The notes under the pieces: generated by a model | What the model saw: only the letters and a program-made list of their open reading frames with translations | What the model was told of the DNA's origin: nothing | The model's database searches: none | NCBI RefSeq assembly: GCF_029525555.1 | Contig: NZ_JAPDHZ010000006.1 | Span: 310,001-374,000 of the forward strand | Direction of reading: 5' to 3' | Origin: Cohnella ginsengisoli | GTDB taxonomy: Bacteria > Bacillota > Bacilli > Paenibacillales > Paenibacillaceae | DNA: 64,000 nt | Program-made: the position numbers and the translations under genes | In this document: piece by piece, positions 51,980 to 59,945 of the stretch | Numbering within the stretch: position 1 is the stretch's first letter | How the letters are laid out: each line of letters opens with the position of its first letter

Positions 51980-52003
51980 CCGCACGGTCAACGTGCGGTT
52001 TTT
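51980..52003 (+). terminator. Intrinsic terminator of the CNNM/CBS gene
   Basis: CCGCACG (51980-51986) pairs with CGTGCGG (51992-51998), followed by TTTTTCT. Strong classical terminator about 70 bp after the stop codon. Confidence 0.88.
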
Positions 52004-52032
52004 CTCTATGGCGGAAATGATCCGACGAGGCG

Positions 52033-52160
52033 AAAAAAAACGGCTACAGGAGCAAGCGTGCTACTGCAAGCGGTAAAAGCAACGTTCCCAGGACGGTGGA
52101 CGGCATCGGTTCGTGCTGCGAGCGATAAAAGCAACATTACAGTAACGGCGTCGCAACGGG
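52033..52160. repeat. Degenerate two-copy repeat in an intergenic region
   Basis: CTGCAAGCGGTAAAAGCAAC and the near copy GCTGCGAGCGATAAAAGCAAC (first 20 bases matched) lie about 62 bp apart. No gene is visible from 52004 to 52293. Confidence 0.4.
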
Positions 52161-52293
52161 GGCATTGTAAAATTAAAGCGCGATTTGCGTAAAAAAGAAA
52201 CGAAAAAGCGAGTATTTTAACGGATATGTGCGTATAGGCCGGATTGTCGCCCGTTCCTGGGCGATGAGGCTCGTTTATCAATAATCAGAAAAT

Positions 52294-52322
52294 TTGAATA
52301 ATTGAATCCGCTGTCTTATAAT
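52294..52322 (+). promoter_or_regulatory. Strong sigma-A-like promoter
   Basis: TTGAAT at 52294-52299, exactly 17 bp, then TATAAT at 52317-52322. Transcription would start near 52330, ahead of a region with no convincing protein gene. Confidence 0.7.
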
Positions 52323-52655
52323 GAGGGCAACCGAAACGAAAGGGGATAGTCCATTGGGCCAGGTAAGCGAAGCATATCCGCAGCGTACGGAAATGTGGCG
52401 AACGCAACCGCCCGGCAATTGACGTAACGTGGCGGTTCGGATATGCGGGAATCCAACGTGTACGAGCAAGGACGACTCTTCGGCAACCGAACAAGAAAGC
52501 AGAACAAGAAATCTGAACAAGAAAGCAGGTCAAGAAATTAAAATAATCCAAAGAACGGCGAAGCGAGAGGTGTCGCGGCAAACGAGCGCCAAGGGCGCCG
52601 GCAAGACCCTTTAACCGCACGAATGCGCGTACGACCTTTGGAGGTCACATTTAAA

Positions 52656-52733
52656 ATGAAGTCTAAGAAGATTACGATCATGCGCAAGCGAATCTGGATG
52701 AATCTTCGGAAACTTAAGATGGGAGCGTCTTGA
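52656..52733 (+). CDS. Possible 25-residue basic small protein
   Basis: ATG at 52656 with GGAGGT 10 bases upstream encodes MKSKKITIMRKRIWMNLRKL plus five residues, then TGA, 28 bp before a strong terminator. It is highly basic and could form an amphipathic helix. No family recognised; may be fortuitous. Confidence 0.35.
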   Translation: MKSKKITIMRKRIWMNLRKLKMGAS

Positions 52734-52760
52734 GACAATTGAATAGTAAACCAGAACAGT

Positions 52761-52796
52761 AGAACACCCGGTTATCAGCTGTTAACCGGGTGTTCT
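52761..52796. terminator. Perfect 14-bp stem terminator between convergent units
   Basis: AGAACACCCGGTTA (52761-52774) pairs fully with TAACCGGGTGTTCT (52783-52796). It stands between the small plus-strand transcript and the end of the minus-strand cobalamin operon. T-rich on the plus side (CTGTTTGT), so it is strongest for the plus transcript. Confidence 0.8.
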
Positions 52797-52828
52797 GTTT
52801 GTCATGTTCGCATATACGAGGCGGATCA

Positions 52829-53529
52829 TCAGCGGCGGGCGCTTCGGTTTTCGAGGAGCCCGTATTTCTTGCGGATGCGATCGAGCAGCCGTACCCAGCT
52901 GAGGCCGAAGAAGCCGAGGAAGAGTACGTTCGCCACCGCATGCGCGAGGTCGAAGTAGAAGCTCTGGGCGTAAGTGATCAGAACGAGCCCCCATCCGAAG
53001 GCATCGGGAAGGCTGAGCAGCGACCATACGTTCATGATCCAGCCGAAAAGGAAGCCCCAGACGAGTCCGAAAGCGCACAGGCCGATCCGCGACTTCATGA
53101 AGCGCGTATGGCGCAGCCATCCCGCCGAGGCGCCGACCATGCCCCAGGCGAACATCTGCCAGGGCGTCCACGGGCCTTGGCCGAGAAGAGGTTCGAGGCG
53201 AGCGCGGCGACCGCGCCCACAATGAAGCCGGCTTCGCTGCCGAAGACGAGCGCCGCCACGATGACGACGAAGGACGTGGGCTTAAAGCTCGGCAGCGGTG
53301 CGAACGCGATCCGTCCCAGCGCCGCGACGGCCGCCAGCGCGGCCAGCATCGCGATCTCGCGCGGCTCGAGCCGGCGCCGTTCGAAGCGGACGAACAGCGG
53401 CGCCATCGCCAGCGTCATCGCGACGGCGGACAGGAGCAGGTAGTGGCCGTCCCAGATCGCGGAAGCGACGGCCAGACCGGCCGCGAGGATGGCTACGGCG
53501 ATCAGGATCGCGCGGCTTCGGTTGTCCAT
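52829..53529 (-). CDS. ECF transporter S component, CbrT-like (cobalamin; frameshifted near 53175)
   Basis: About 233 residues, six hydrophobic helices (AILIAVAILAAGLAVASAIW first). It is the substrate-binding membrane subunit of the energy-coupling-factor transporter. The segment after the break, GPWTPWQMFAWGMVGASAG, is like cobalamin-type S components. Here the frame is broken by a missing base (CTTCTCGG where CTTCTTCGG would give LFFGQGPWTP), the one clear -1 event in the window. ATG 53529 overlaps the ATPase gene by 28 bp. Last gene of a riboswitch-controlled operon, which supports vitamin B12 as substrate. Confidence 0.8.
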
Positions 53530-55292
53530 CTGCGCATGACCTCCTCCGCCGTGACGGCGTCCGGATAGCGGTGCCGGACCGCCCGGTTGACGGCCGTCGT
53601 GTAGAAGTAGTTGCCGCCGAAGAAGAGCGGCGGCTCCGCTGCGGCGGCGATCTCCCCATCGTAGAGCAGCGCGCATCGGTCGGCGTGGCGGGCGGCGAAC
53701 TCGGCGTCGTGCGTCACCATGACGATCGTCATGCCTTCCTCGCGGAGCTGCAGCAGCAGCGCCGCGAAGGCTTCCTTGGCATCGGGGTCGAGCCCTTTGG
53801 TCGGCTCGTCGATGCAGAGGATGTCCGGCCGCGGGAGCAGGGCGAGGGCGAGCGCCAGCTTTTGCTGCTGGCCGCCGCTGAGATCGTGCGGGTGCCGGTC
53901 TGAGAGCTCGCCGAGACCGAACGCGTCCGACCAATGGGCGATCTCGGTCTCGGCCGCGCCGCTTTTGTACCCGGCATTCACGGCTGCCCGCGCGAATTCT
54001 TCGCGCACCGTGTCGCTGCTGAAGTAGAGCATCGGATTTTGCGCGAGGTACCCGATCCTGCGTCCGGGGGCGATGGCGATCTTGCCGCGCTGCGGCTTGC
54101 GCAAGCCCGCCATGAGCTGCAGCAGCGTGGACTTGCCGGCGCCGTTGCCGCCAAGGACGGCGAGCAGCTCGCCCTCGCGCACTTGGAGGCTCAGCCTGCG
54201 CAGGACATCGGGCTGGTCGCGCTCGAAGCGGTAGGCGAGATCGCGGCAGGACAGCGCTTCGGCCGGACCGTCGGCGTCACGGCGGGCTGACAAGCAAATC
54301 AGGCTTCGCAGTTGCGCGACGCCGCTTGGGGCTGGCTGCCGGCGGGCCTCCGCGCCGCCGACGGTCGCCTGGCCGCGCATGCCGGCAGCCTCGGAGGCCT
54401 CGTCCGCCGATCCTTCCGAAGCCGGCGCGCGTACCTCGGCCAGGCGATCGAGCGCGGCGACCGCTTCGCGTACGGTGAGCGGCAGCGGCGCGTCTGAAGC
54501 GCTTGCGGCGCTCGTGCCCGCGCCGTCTAGCGCGGCCAACAGCCTGGCGACGGACGGCACGTACAGCCGCTCGCGCGCGTCTCCGCTCGCCCAGATCCGC
54601 CTGCAGACTTCGCCCGGCGTGCCGTCGTACCGGACGCGGCCGTCAGCCATGACGACGAGGCGATCCGCGAGCGGCAAAATGTCGTCCAGCCGGTGCTCGC
54701 TCGCGACGACCGTCACGCCGAACTCCTCGTTCAGACGGCGCAGCAGGTGAACGAACTCGCGGGCGGCGACGGGATCGAGCTGGGACGTCGGCTCGTCGAG
54801 CAGGAGCAGCCGCGGCTGGAGCAAGAGCACGGAAGCCAGGTTGACGAGCTGGGTCTGTCCGCCGGACAGCTCGTGCACGGAGCGCTGCAGGAGCGGCTCC
54901 AGCCCGAAGAAGCTGGACAGCTCGGCCAGCCGCTGGCGCATGACGACCTGCGGGTATCCCCGGTTTTCCATCGCGAACGCCAGCTCGTGCCAGACGGTGT
55001 CCATCACGATCTGGCTCTCGGGATGCTGGAAGACGAAGCCGATCTCCTCGGCCGCGCGTCCGTCCGGCAGCTCCGAGAGCGGACAGCCGTCGTAACGCAC
55101 GCTGCCTGAGGCGTTCCCGACGGGAGCGAGCTCGCGCTTGAAGTGGCGGAGCAGCGTCGTTTTGCCGGAGCCGGAAGCGCCGCACAGCACGACGAACTCG
55201 CCTTTGCGTATGGACAAGTCCACTTCCGTAAGCGCAGGCTGCGCCGCGTCCGGATAGCGGAAGGTCAGGCGCTGCGCCGCGACGATCTCCAT
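53502..55292 (-). CDS. ECF transporter energy-coupling ATPase, two ABC domains fused
   Basis: About 596 residues with two complete ABC ATPase domains. The first has Walker A GASGSGKTT, signature LSGGQTQLV and Walker B LLLLDEP. The second has GGNGAGKST, LSGGQQQKLALAL and ILCIDEP. An Ala/Ser/Glu-rich linker of ~100 residues joins them. In many ECF systems these are two proteins (EcfA and EcfA'). I chose ATG 55292 with GGGAGAG upstream rather than the frame's first start at 55364. Overlaps EcfT and the S component by ~28 bp on each side: tightly coupled operon. Confidence 0.92.
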   Translation of the reverse strand: MEIVAAQRLTFRYPDAAQPALTEVDLSIRKGEFVVLCGASGSGKTTLLRHFKRELAPVGNASGSVRYDGCPLSELPDGRAAEEIGFVFQHPESQIVMDTVWHELAFAMENRGYPQVVMRQRLAELSSFFGLEPLLQRSVHELSGGQTQLVNLASVLLLQPRLLLLDEPTSQLDPVAAREFVHLLRRLNEEFGVTVVASEHRLDDILPLADRLVVMADGRVRYDGTPGEVCRRIWASGDARERLYVPSVARLLAALDGAGTSAASASDAPLPLTVREAVAALDRLAEVRAPASEGSADEASEAAGMRGQATVGGAEARRQPAPSGVAQLRSLICLSARRDADGPAEALSCRDLAYRFERDQPDVLRRLSLQVREGELLAVLGGNGAGKSTLLQLMAGLRKPQRGKIAIAPGRRIGYLAQNPMLYFSSDTVREEFARAAVNAGYKSGAAETEIAHWSDAFGLGELSDRHPHDLSGGQQQKLALALALLPRPDILCIDEPTKGLDPDAKEAFAALLLQLREEGMTIVMVTHDAEFAARHADRCALLYDGEIAAAAEPPLFFGGNYFYTTAVNRAVRHRYPDAVTAEEVMRRWTTEAARS

Positions 55293-56156
55293 CGGTATCT
55301 CTCCCTCGTTTCGAATACGATCGGCATGCCTACGAAAATAGCGGTTATGGCAAAGTGAATCCATTCAAAGGTCCCGAGCCGGATCTTCTCCATGCGCGGG
55401 AACAGCGTAAGCAGCCCCCATCCTTCCCGCCAGCCCGCGAGCGAGAGCAGCAGCAGCAGGCCGAGCGTCGCGAGCGTCGCCCGGTCCCGCCGGTCCATCC
55501 GGTACGGATAATAGGCGGTCCGCTTCGCCGTGCCGTAGCCGCGCGCCTTCATCGAATCGCCGGTCCGCATCGCGTCCTCGAGCGACCAGGTCATAAGGAT
55601 GCGCAGCAGCAGCGCGCCGTTCTTCAGTCTGCGGATCGGCCCGCCGGTCCGCATGTCGATGCCGCGCGAGCGCTGGATGAGCTCGATCTGCTGGAACCTG
55701 CGGGCGAACAGCGGGATAAACCGCAGCGTCATCCACGCGTGCAGGGCGGTCTGGGGCAGGACGGCGGAGAACAAATACATGAACTTGTCCGTCGTCATCA
55801 CGACGCGATAGGAGACGAACATCAGCAATACGGCGAGGATGGTCATCATCATCATGGCGCCGTAGAGGACGGCTTCGAGCGTGATCGGCTGATCCATCAG
55901 ATAAAAAAAGAATATGCCGCCCGCGGTGGGACAGCAGCGGATTGACGATCGCGAAGAGCCCGCCGACGAGCAAGTAGTAGGGGAGCGAGCGCGCCAGCGT
56001 CCGGCCCTGCCGCTGAAGGAGCAGCAGCGCCGTCAGCAGAGCGAGCGACGCCAATTGATAGACGGGATGCGCCAGCATGAGGCCCAACAGGATCACGCCG
56101 GCGTAATAGGTGAAGCAAACGAGCGGATGAAGCCCGCCGAAGCCGCCTGCGCTCAC
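55265..56156 (-). CDS. ECF transporter T component (EcfT; frameshifted at 55903-55909)
   Basis: About 296-residue membrane scaffold with helices beginning CFTYYAGVILLGLMLAHPVY. It carries the cytoplasmic coupling motifs: SRGIDMRTGG, the first XRX-type helix, and MKARGYGTAKRTAYYPYR, containing the typical ARG motif. Seven A at 55903-55909 break it; six rejoin HILFFYL with MDQPITLEAVLYG. GTG 56156 overlaps the lipoprotein TGA (GTGA), with GGAGAG upstream. Confidence 0.87.
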
Positions 56157-57037
56157 GACCCGCTCTCCTCGCCGTCCGCGCCTTTTCCGACGTCCTTGCC
56201 CATGTCGAGCGTGTATAGCCATTCCACGATGTCGCCGGCCTCCAACTTATAGGCGCCAGCGCTCTTGCCCGGAAATTCCCCGTTCACGCGGAACAGCCAG
56301 CCGCTCTTCGCGCCTTTGTCGAATTCGTATAAATTATCGATGCCTTCTACATAAGCGGCTGCGCCGCTGCCTTGGTACTCCATCTGCATCTTGCGGCTGC
56401 GGGTCGCGCGCTTCAGCGCGTCGAGCACGCTGTCGCCGGACTTGAGTTCGACCGCGGCGGGGGACAGGATCGTGCCCGTATCGCCATCGCCGACGATCGA
56501 CAGCGTGATCTCGGCTTTTTGCGGCGCCTGCGTCGCCGCAGGAGAGGGGCTTGGCGTCGCTTGGCCGGACTGCGGAGGGGCTGAGGGCTTGCCGCCGGCG
56601 GCTGCGCTCGGCGTCGCAGGCGAAGCGGATGGCTTCGCGGTTGGCGTCGCGGTTGGCGTCTCGGCGGACGCCGACGCCTCCGGCTTGGACGGAGCCGAGC
56701 CGGCATCGGCGGTCGCCGTCGGCACCTTGCCGCCGGATGGCTTGACGGCGCCGTCGGCGGACGCCGTGCCGGGCTTAGCCGTTGCGCTGCTCGCGCCTTC
56801 GGGTTCGCCGCTCGGCGCCATCGCCGTTGCACTCGCTTGCTGGCTGGATTGCGCGCTTGCCGAGGCTGCGGCGTCCCCCGGCTGCTTCTGTCCCGCGGAC
56901 GATGCCGGGACAGACACGCTCGCTTGGCCGGGTATCGCCTCGCGGTCCGCGCCGGATCCGCTGCAGCCGGCGGTCGCGAGCAGCGCGGCCAGCAGGACGA
57001 ACAACGCGGCCAGCCTTCCCTGGGTAATAGGCTTCAC
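56153..57037 (-). CDS. DUF4430 lipoprotein with long wall-spanning tether
   Basis: 294 residues. Signal peptide with lipobox ATAGC (Cys25). About 150 residues of Ala/Ser/Pro/Thr-rich tether follow (26-175), then a DUF4430 domain at 178-285 (ITLSIVGDGDTGTILSPAAV; SGWLFRVNGEFPGKSAGAYK; GDIVEWLYTLDMG). DUF4430 is the fold of the C-terminal beta domain of intrinsic factor/transcobalamin. Located between the SLH surface protein and EcfT in a cobalamin-riboswitch operon, so it is probably a membrane-anchored B12-binding or hand-over protein (inference). Confidence 0.85.
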   Translation of the reverse strand: MKPITQGRLAALFVLLAALLATAGCSGSGADREAIPGQASVSVPASSAGQKQPGDAAASASAQSSQQASATAMAPSGEPEGASSATAKPGTASADGAVKPSGGKVPTATADAGSAPSKPEASASAETPTATPTAKPSASPATPSAAAGGKPSAPPQSGQATPSPSPAATQAPQKAEITLSIVGDGDTGTILSPAAVELKSGDSVLDALKRATRSRKMQMEYQGSGAAAYVEGIDNLYEFDKGAKSGWLFRVNGEFPGKSAGAYKLEAGDIVEWLYTLDMGKDVGKGADGEESGS

Positions 57038-57074
57038 TTCATTTCCCTCCTTGCGTCTGCGCAGACTGACGATT

Positions 57075-59150
57075 TTAAGAGGCTAAATCTAAATGCTTCA
57101 ATCGGACGGCGGTTACGGCGGCCATCTCCCGGCTCACGGTGCCCGACGGATCGAAGGCGCCCGCGGCGCCGAGCAGGATACCTTTTTCCGCGACCGCGTT
57201 CACGTAAGGCAGGGCAGCCGCGCGGATGCTGGAGGCATCCCGCCAAGCGGTGCCGCTCCGGGATCCGGTGAGGCCGAAGGCGCGGCCGATCATGACGGCC
57301 ATCTGCTCGCGCGTGATCGGATCGCCGGGCTTGAAGGCCGCGGCCGATACGCCGTTCACGATGCCGGCCCGGGCGGCTCGCATGACGGCCCCGTAGTACC
57401 AGTCGGACGGCTGGACGTCGGCGAACGAGACTTCGAAGGTAGCGCCGTCGTTGCCGGGGGATTGGGCTGTGTCCAGCCGGTCGCCGGCCAGCCGGACGAG
57501 CAGGGCGGCGAACTCGGCGCGCGTGATGCCGCGCTTCGGCTCGAAGCGGAGCGGGGAGGCGCTCGTGCCGGAGAGCAGTTTGGCCGCATAGGCTTGATGC
57601 ACGGCATCCGAAGCCCAGCCGGCGATCTGCCGTTCGTCCGCGAACCGCTCGGCGGCGATCCGGTACAACCCGGAAGCGCCGGTTGTATAACGGTCGTAAG
57701 CGACCAGCGCCAGCATCGCTTGCTCCGTCGCGATGGCGTCGGAAGCGCCGCCCGGCGCGTGCGCGAAGCGGCCGTCGGCCGTCCGGTACGCCAGCAGCGC
57801 GTCGAGCAGGCTTCCGCCGGCCTTGAGGAAGGCGGCGCCGGCGGGATCGCGACCGGCGGCGGTCAAGCCGATGACGACTTGCGCCGCGGTCTCGCTGTTC
57901 TCGTCGCGCTCGAGCTTGAAGCCGCCGTCCGGCAGCTGGACGGACGAGAGATAGGCGATGGCGCGGTCGATCGCCGTTGCTGCGGAGCGAGAACCGCTGA
58001 TTGGGACAGCGCCGGCCCCGGCGTCCGCGTCTTCGGCGCCATTCGCGTAAGGCGCGAGCGCGGCCAGCGCCATCGCGGTGATGTCCGCGTTGCCGGCTTC
58101 GCCGGCGGCCAGCGGAAAGCTGCCGTCGGCGTTCTGCAGCGCGAGCAGCCAATCGACGAGCTTGGCGCGCGTCCAGAGGGCGCTAGCCGGGACGTCGTAT
58201 CCGCCGCTGTCGAGCGCGAGCAGCGCGAAGATCGGGCCGTTGGCGCCCTGGAGCGTCAGCTTGGCGTGGTTGTACACCGCCGCCACCAGATCGTATCCCG
58301 CGAACGCGCGGGGATCGCCGCCGGCCGCCCGCACGGCGAGGACGATGCGCTCCAGGTCCGTCGCCTTGCGATACGCGCCGGAGGCGGCCTTCACCTGCGC
58401 TGCCAGCTCAGCCAGGTAGGCGTCCGGTACGCCGCCGCCCGATCGGCCGAGCGCGAAGGCTTCCCACTCGGACAGCTCGGCCGCCGGCTTGGCGAGCAGA
58501 AGCTTGCGGAGCGCCGCGATGTCGGCGTCATATACGGCGCTCGCTCCCTCGCCCACGCTTGGCCTGCCGCCGTTGCCTGCGTTCCCGCCATCGCCGGCAC
58601 TGCCATTCCCGCTTGCGCCGGTCCCGCCACTTGCCCCGCCGGCCGCATTCCCGCCGGCGCCTGGATTCGGCGCGCCAACGTCCGCGCCCAGATCGAGCGT
58701 GTAGCGCCAGACGACCGCATCGCCCGGCTTCAGCCGGTACATGCTGGCGCTCCTGGCGGGATACGCGCCGCTCACTTCGTACATCCAGCCGCTTTTCGGA
58801 CCGAGATCGAGCTCCGACAGCCCGTCGATGCCGCTCACGTACAGCGTTTCTCCGGATCCGGAGGACTTGACCTTGCCCGGGAGCGTTCGCTCGAGCACGG
58901 AGTAGGCCGTATCCCCATCCTGCAGCCCTACCTGCGTCGCGTGGAGCAGCGTGCCGCGCTTGACATCCCCGATGACGGAGAGCGTGACGGTGCCGGCGGC
59001 CGTACCATTGTCTGCGACGACCGCAGCCGCGGCAGGCGCTGCCAGGCAGGCGACCATCGCTACGATCAGTAGGAGCGTCAGCGGCCATGCGCGATGTTTT
59101 CTGAGCGAAGGGGATAAGGCGCGTTGCAATAAAGATCGGGCGTTTGGCAT
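57075..59150 (-). CDS. SLH-anchored surface protein with DUF4430 and alpha/alpha-toroid domains (transcobalamin-like)
   Basis: 691 residues. Signal peptide (WPLTLLLIVAMVACLAAPAA). DUF4430 domain at about 55-143 (VTLSVIGDVKRGTLLHATQ; SGWMYEVSGAYPARSASMYR; WRYTLDLG). Gly/Ala linker to 190. Prenyltransferase-like alpha/alpha toroid at about 192-520 with repeated signatures LLALQNADGSFPLAAGEAGN and VQLPDGGFKLERDENSETAA. Three SLH repeats from 520 to the end (ITRAEFAALLVRL; FADVQPSDWYYGAV with ITREQMAVMIGRAF; VSREMAAVTAVRL). Start ATG 59150 with GAGGT upstream; the open frame runs further back into the leader. First gene after a cobalamin riboswitch, so probably a B12 surface receptor. Confidence 0.85.
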   Translation of the reverse strand: MPNARSLLQRALSPSLRKHRAWPLTLLLIVAMVACLAAPAAAAVVADNGTAAGTVTLSVIGDVKRGTLLHATQVGLQDGDTAYSVLERTLPGKVKSSGSGETLYVSGIDGLSELDLGPKSGWMYEVSGAYPARSASMYRLKPGDAVVWRYTLDLGADVGAPNPGAGGNAAGGASGGTGASGNGSAGDGGNAGNGGRPSVGEGASAVYDADIAALRKLLLAKPAAELSEWEAFALGRSGGGVPDAYLAELAAQVKAASGAYRKATDLERIVLAVRAAGGDPRAFAGYDLVAAVYNHAKLTLQGANGPIFALLALDSGGYDVPASALWTRAKLVDWLLALQNADGSFPLAAGEAGNADITAMALAALAPYANGAEDADAGAGAVPISGSRSAATAIDRAIAYLSSVQLPDGGFKLERDENSETAAQVVIGLTAAGRDPAGAAFLKAGGSLLDALLAYRTADGRFAHAPGGASDAIATEQAMLALVAYDRYTTGASGLYRIAAERFADERQIAGWASDAVHQAYAAKLLSGTSASPLRFEPKRGITRAEFAALLVRLAGDRLDTAQSPGNDGATFEVSFADVQPSDWYYGAVMRAARAGIVNGVSAAAFKPGDPITREQMAVMIGRAFGLTGSRSGTAWRDASSIRAAALPYVNAVAEKGILLGAAGAFDPSGTVSREMAAVTAVRLKHLDLAS

Positions 59151-59607
59151 GGAGCGAACCTCATTTCCGGTAAGTTTCCGGTAAGATGTATGCGTCATAG
59201 AGGGCTGGGACAGCACAGCGTCAATCATCAATGGATGCAAAGTGAAGAGGTGAAAATGGGGCATTCGCGCAAAAGTACACGATCGCGGTCCGCATCCGTT
59301 CGTCGTTCGGACTATCGCGCAAAAATGCAGGATTTTTACCCAAAACACCCGTGTTCTCGCTTAAAGCGGCGAGCTATCATGCACTTTGCGCGAAATATCG
59401 CAGAAAACCGCCATATCGGCCATGGATGATGTACTTTTGCAGGATAGCACGAGCGGCTGAAGCACCGGCCTGGCGACCCCAGAGCCGCTATATGACCGGG
59501 ATTGGCCGAAAAAAGCGTCGTAGCGGACCCCAGATCCGCTAGGGGCATCATCGGAGGCCCCAAAAGGCGCGAAAATAGAAAATAGGTGCCTCGGATATCC
59601 GACAATT
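59151..59607. other. Long leader between riboswitch terminator and SLH gene, with short repeats
   Basis: Over 450 bp without a gene. It contains the pair GACCCCAGAGCCGCTA (59475) and GACCCCAGATCCGCTA (59526), 51 bp apart, and CGCGCAAAA motifs near 59266 and 59315. The 51-bp spacing equals that of the array at 31.6 kb. No additional promoter was recognised. Confidence 0.5.
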
Positions 59608-59636
59608 AAAAAAAGCCCCTGCCGTTAACAGGGGCT
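59608..59636 (-). terminator. Riboswitch-linked intrinsic terminator
   Basis: On the minus strand AGCCCCTG and CAGGGGCT form an 8-bp perfect stem followed by seven T. It lies about 115 bp downstream of the riboswitch core and before the SLH gene, the right place for B12-dependent transcription termination. Confidence 0.9.
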
Positions 59637-59751
59637 GACATGCAAAGCCGTGCCGAAGTCAAGCCGCGCATGGTTCGCCGCGCGAGACGAGCGCGCAAAA
59701 ACGCTGCGGCGCTTTCCCTTCCTTTAGCCCCCGAAGAAAGAGAAACCGACG

Positions 59752-59935
59752 TTCAAGGCAGGTCTCCTGGCTCTTGCCTCATCGCTGACGCGGCGCCTTC
59801 CCGTCCGTTCGGACAGTGGCAACAAGCCGCTTCGCTCCGCAATTACAGTGGCGGGACCGCGCCGGATTCGCACCGGCTTCCCGATTAAGCCCGTCCGCGC
59901 TTCGCGTCGGGGCGCCTTGCCGTCATTCGGCTATT
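59752..59935 (-). ncRNA. Cobalamin riboswitch controlling the B12 uptake operon
   Basis: The minus strand carries GGGAAGCCGGTGCGAATCCG, GCGCGGTCCCGCCACTG and AGCCAGGAGACCTGCC in order, the conserved cobalamin riboswitch core. A terminator follows at 59608. Expected to stop transcription of the SLH/lipoprotein/ECF operon when B12 is plentiful. It closely resembles the orphan copy at 12.9 kb. Confidence 0.93.
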
Positions 59936-59945
59936 CGATTCCTTC

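Larger units (their letters stand above)
52330..52796 (+). ncRNA. Candidate noncoding or small-ORF transcript
   Basis: A good promoter and a perfect 14-bp terminator stem bound about 465 nt that hold only tiny frames. One is a 22-residue TTG frame at 52354-52422 with AAAGGGGA upstream. One is a 32-residue polar frame at 52443-52541. The last is a 25-residue basic frame at 52656-52733. I recognise no known RNA family. It could be a small regulatory RNA, a leader, or small-protein operon; the evidence is the signals at its ends, not homology. Confidence 0.4.

Noticed and set aside
52429..52614. 61-codon frame in the 52-kb intergenic region
   Set aside because: No start signal, lysine/glutamine-rich low complexity; better explained as part of a possible noncoding transcript.
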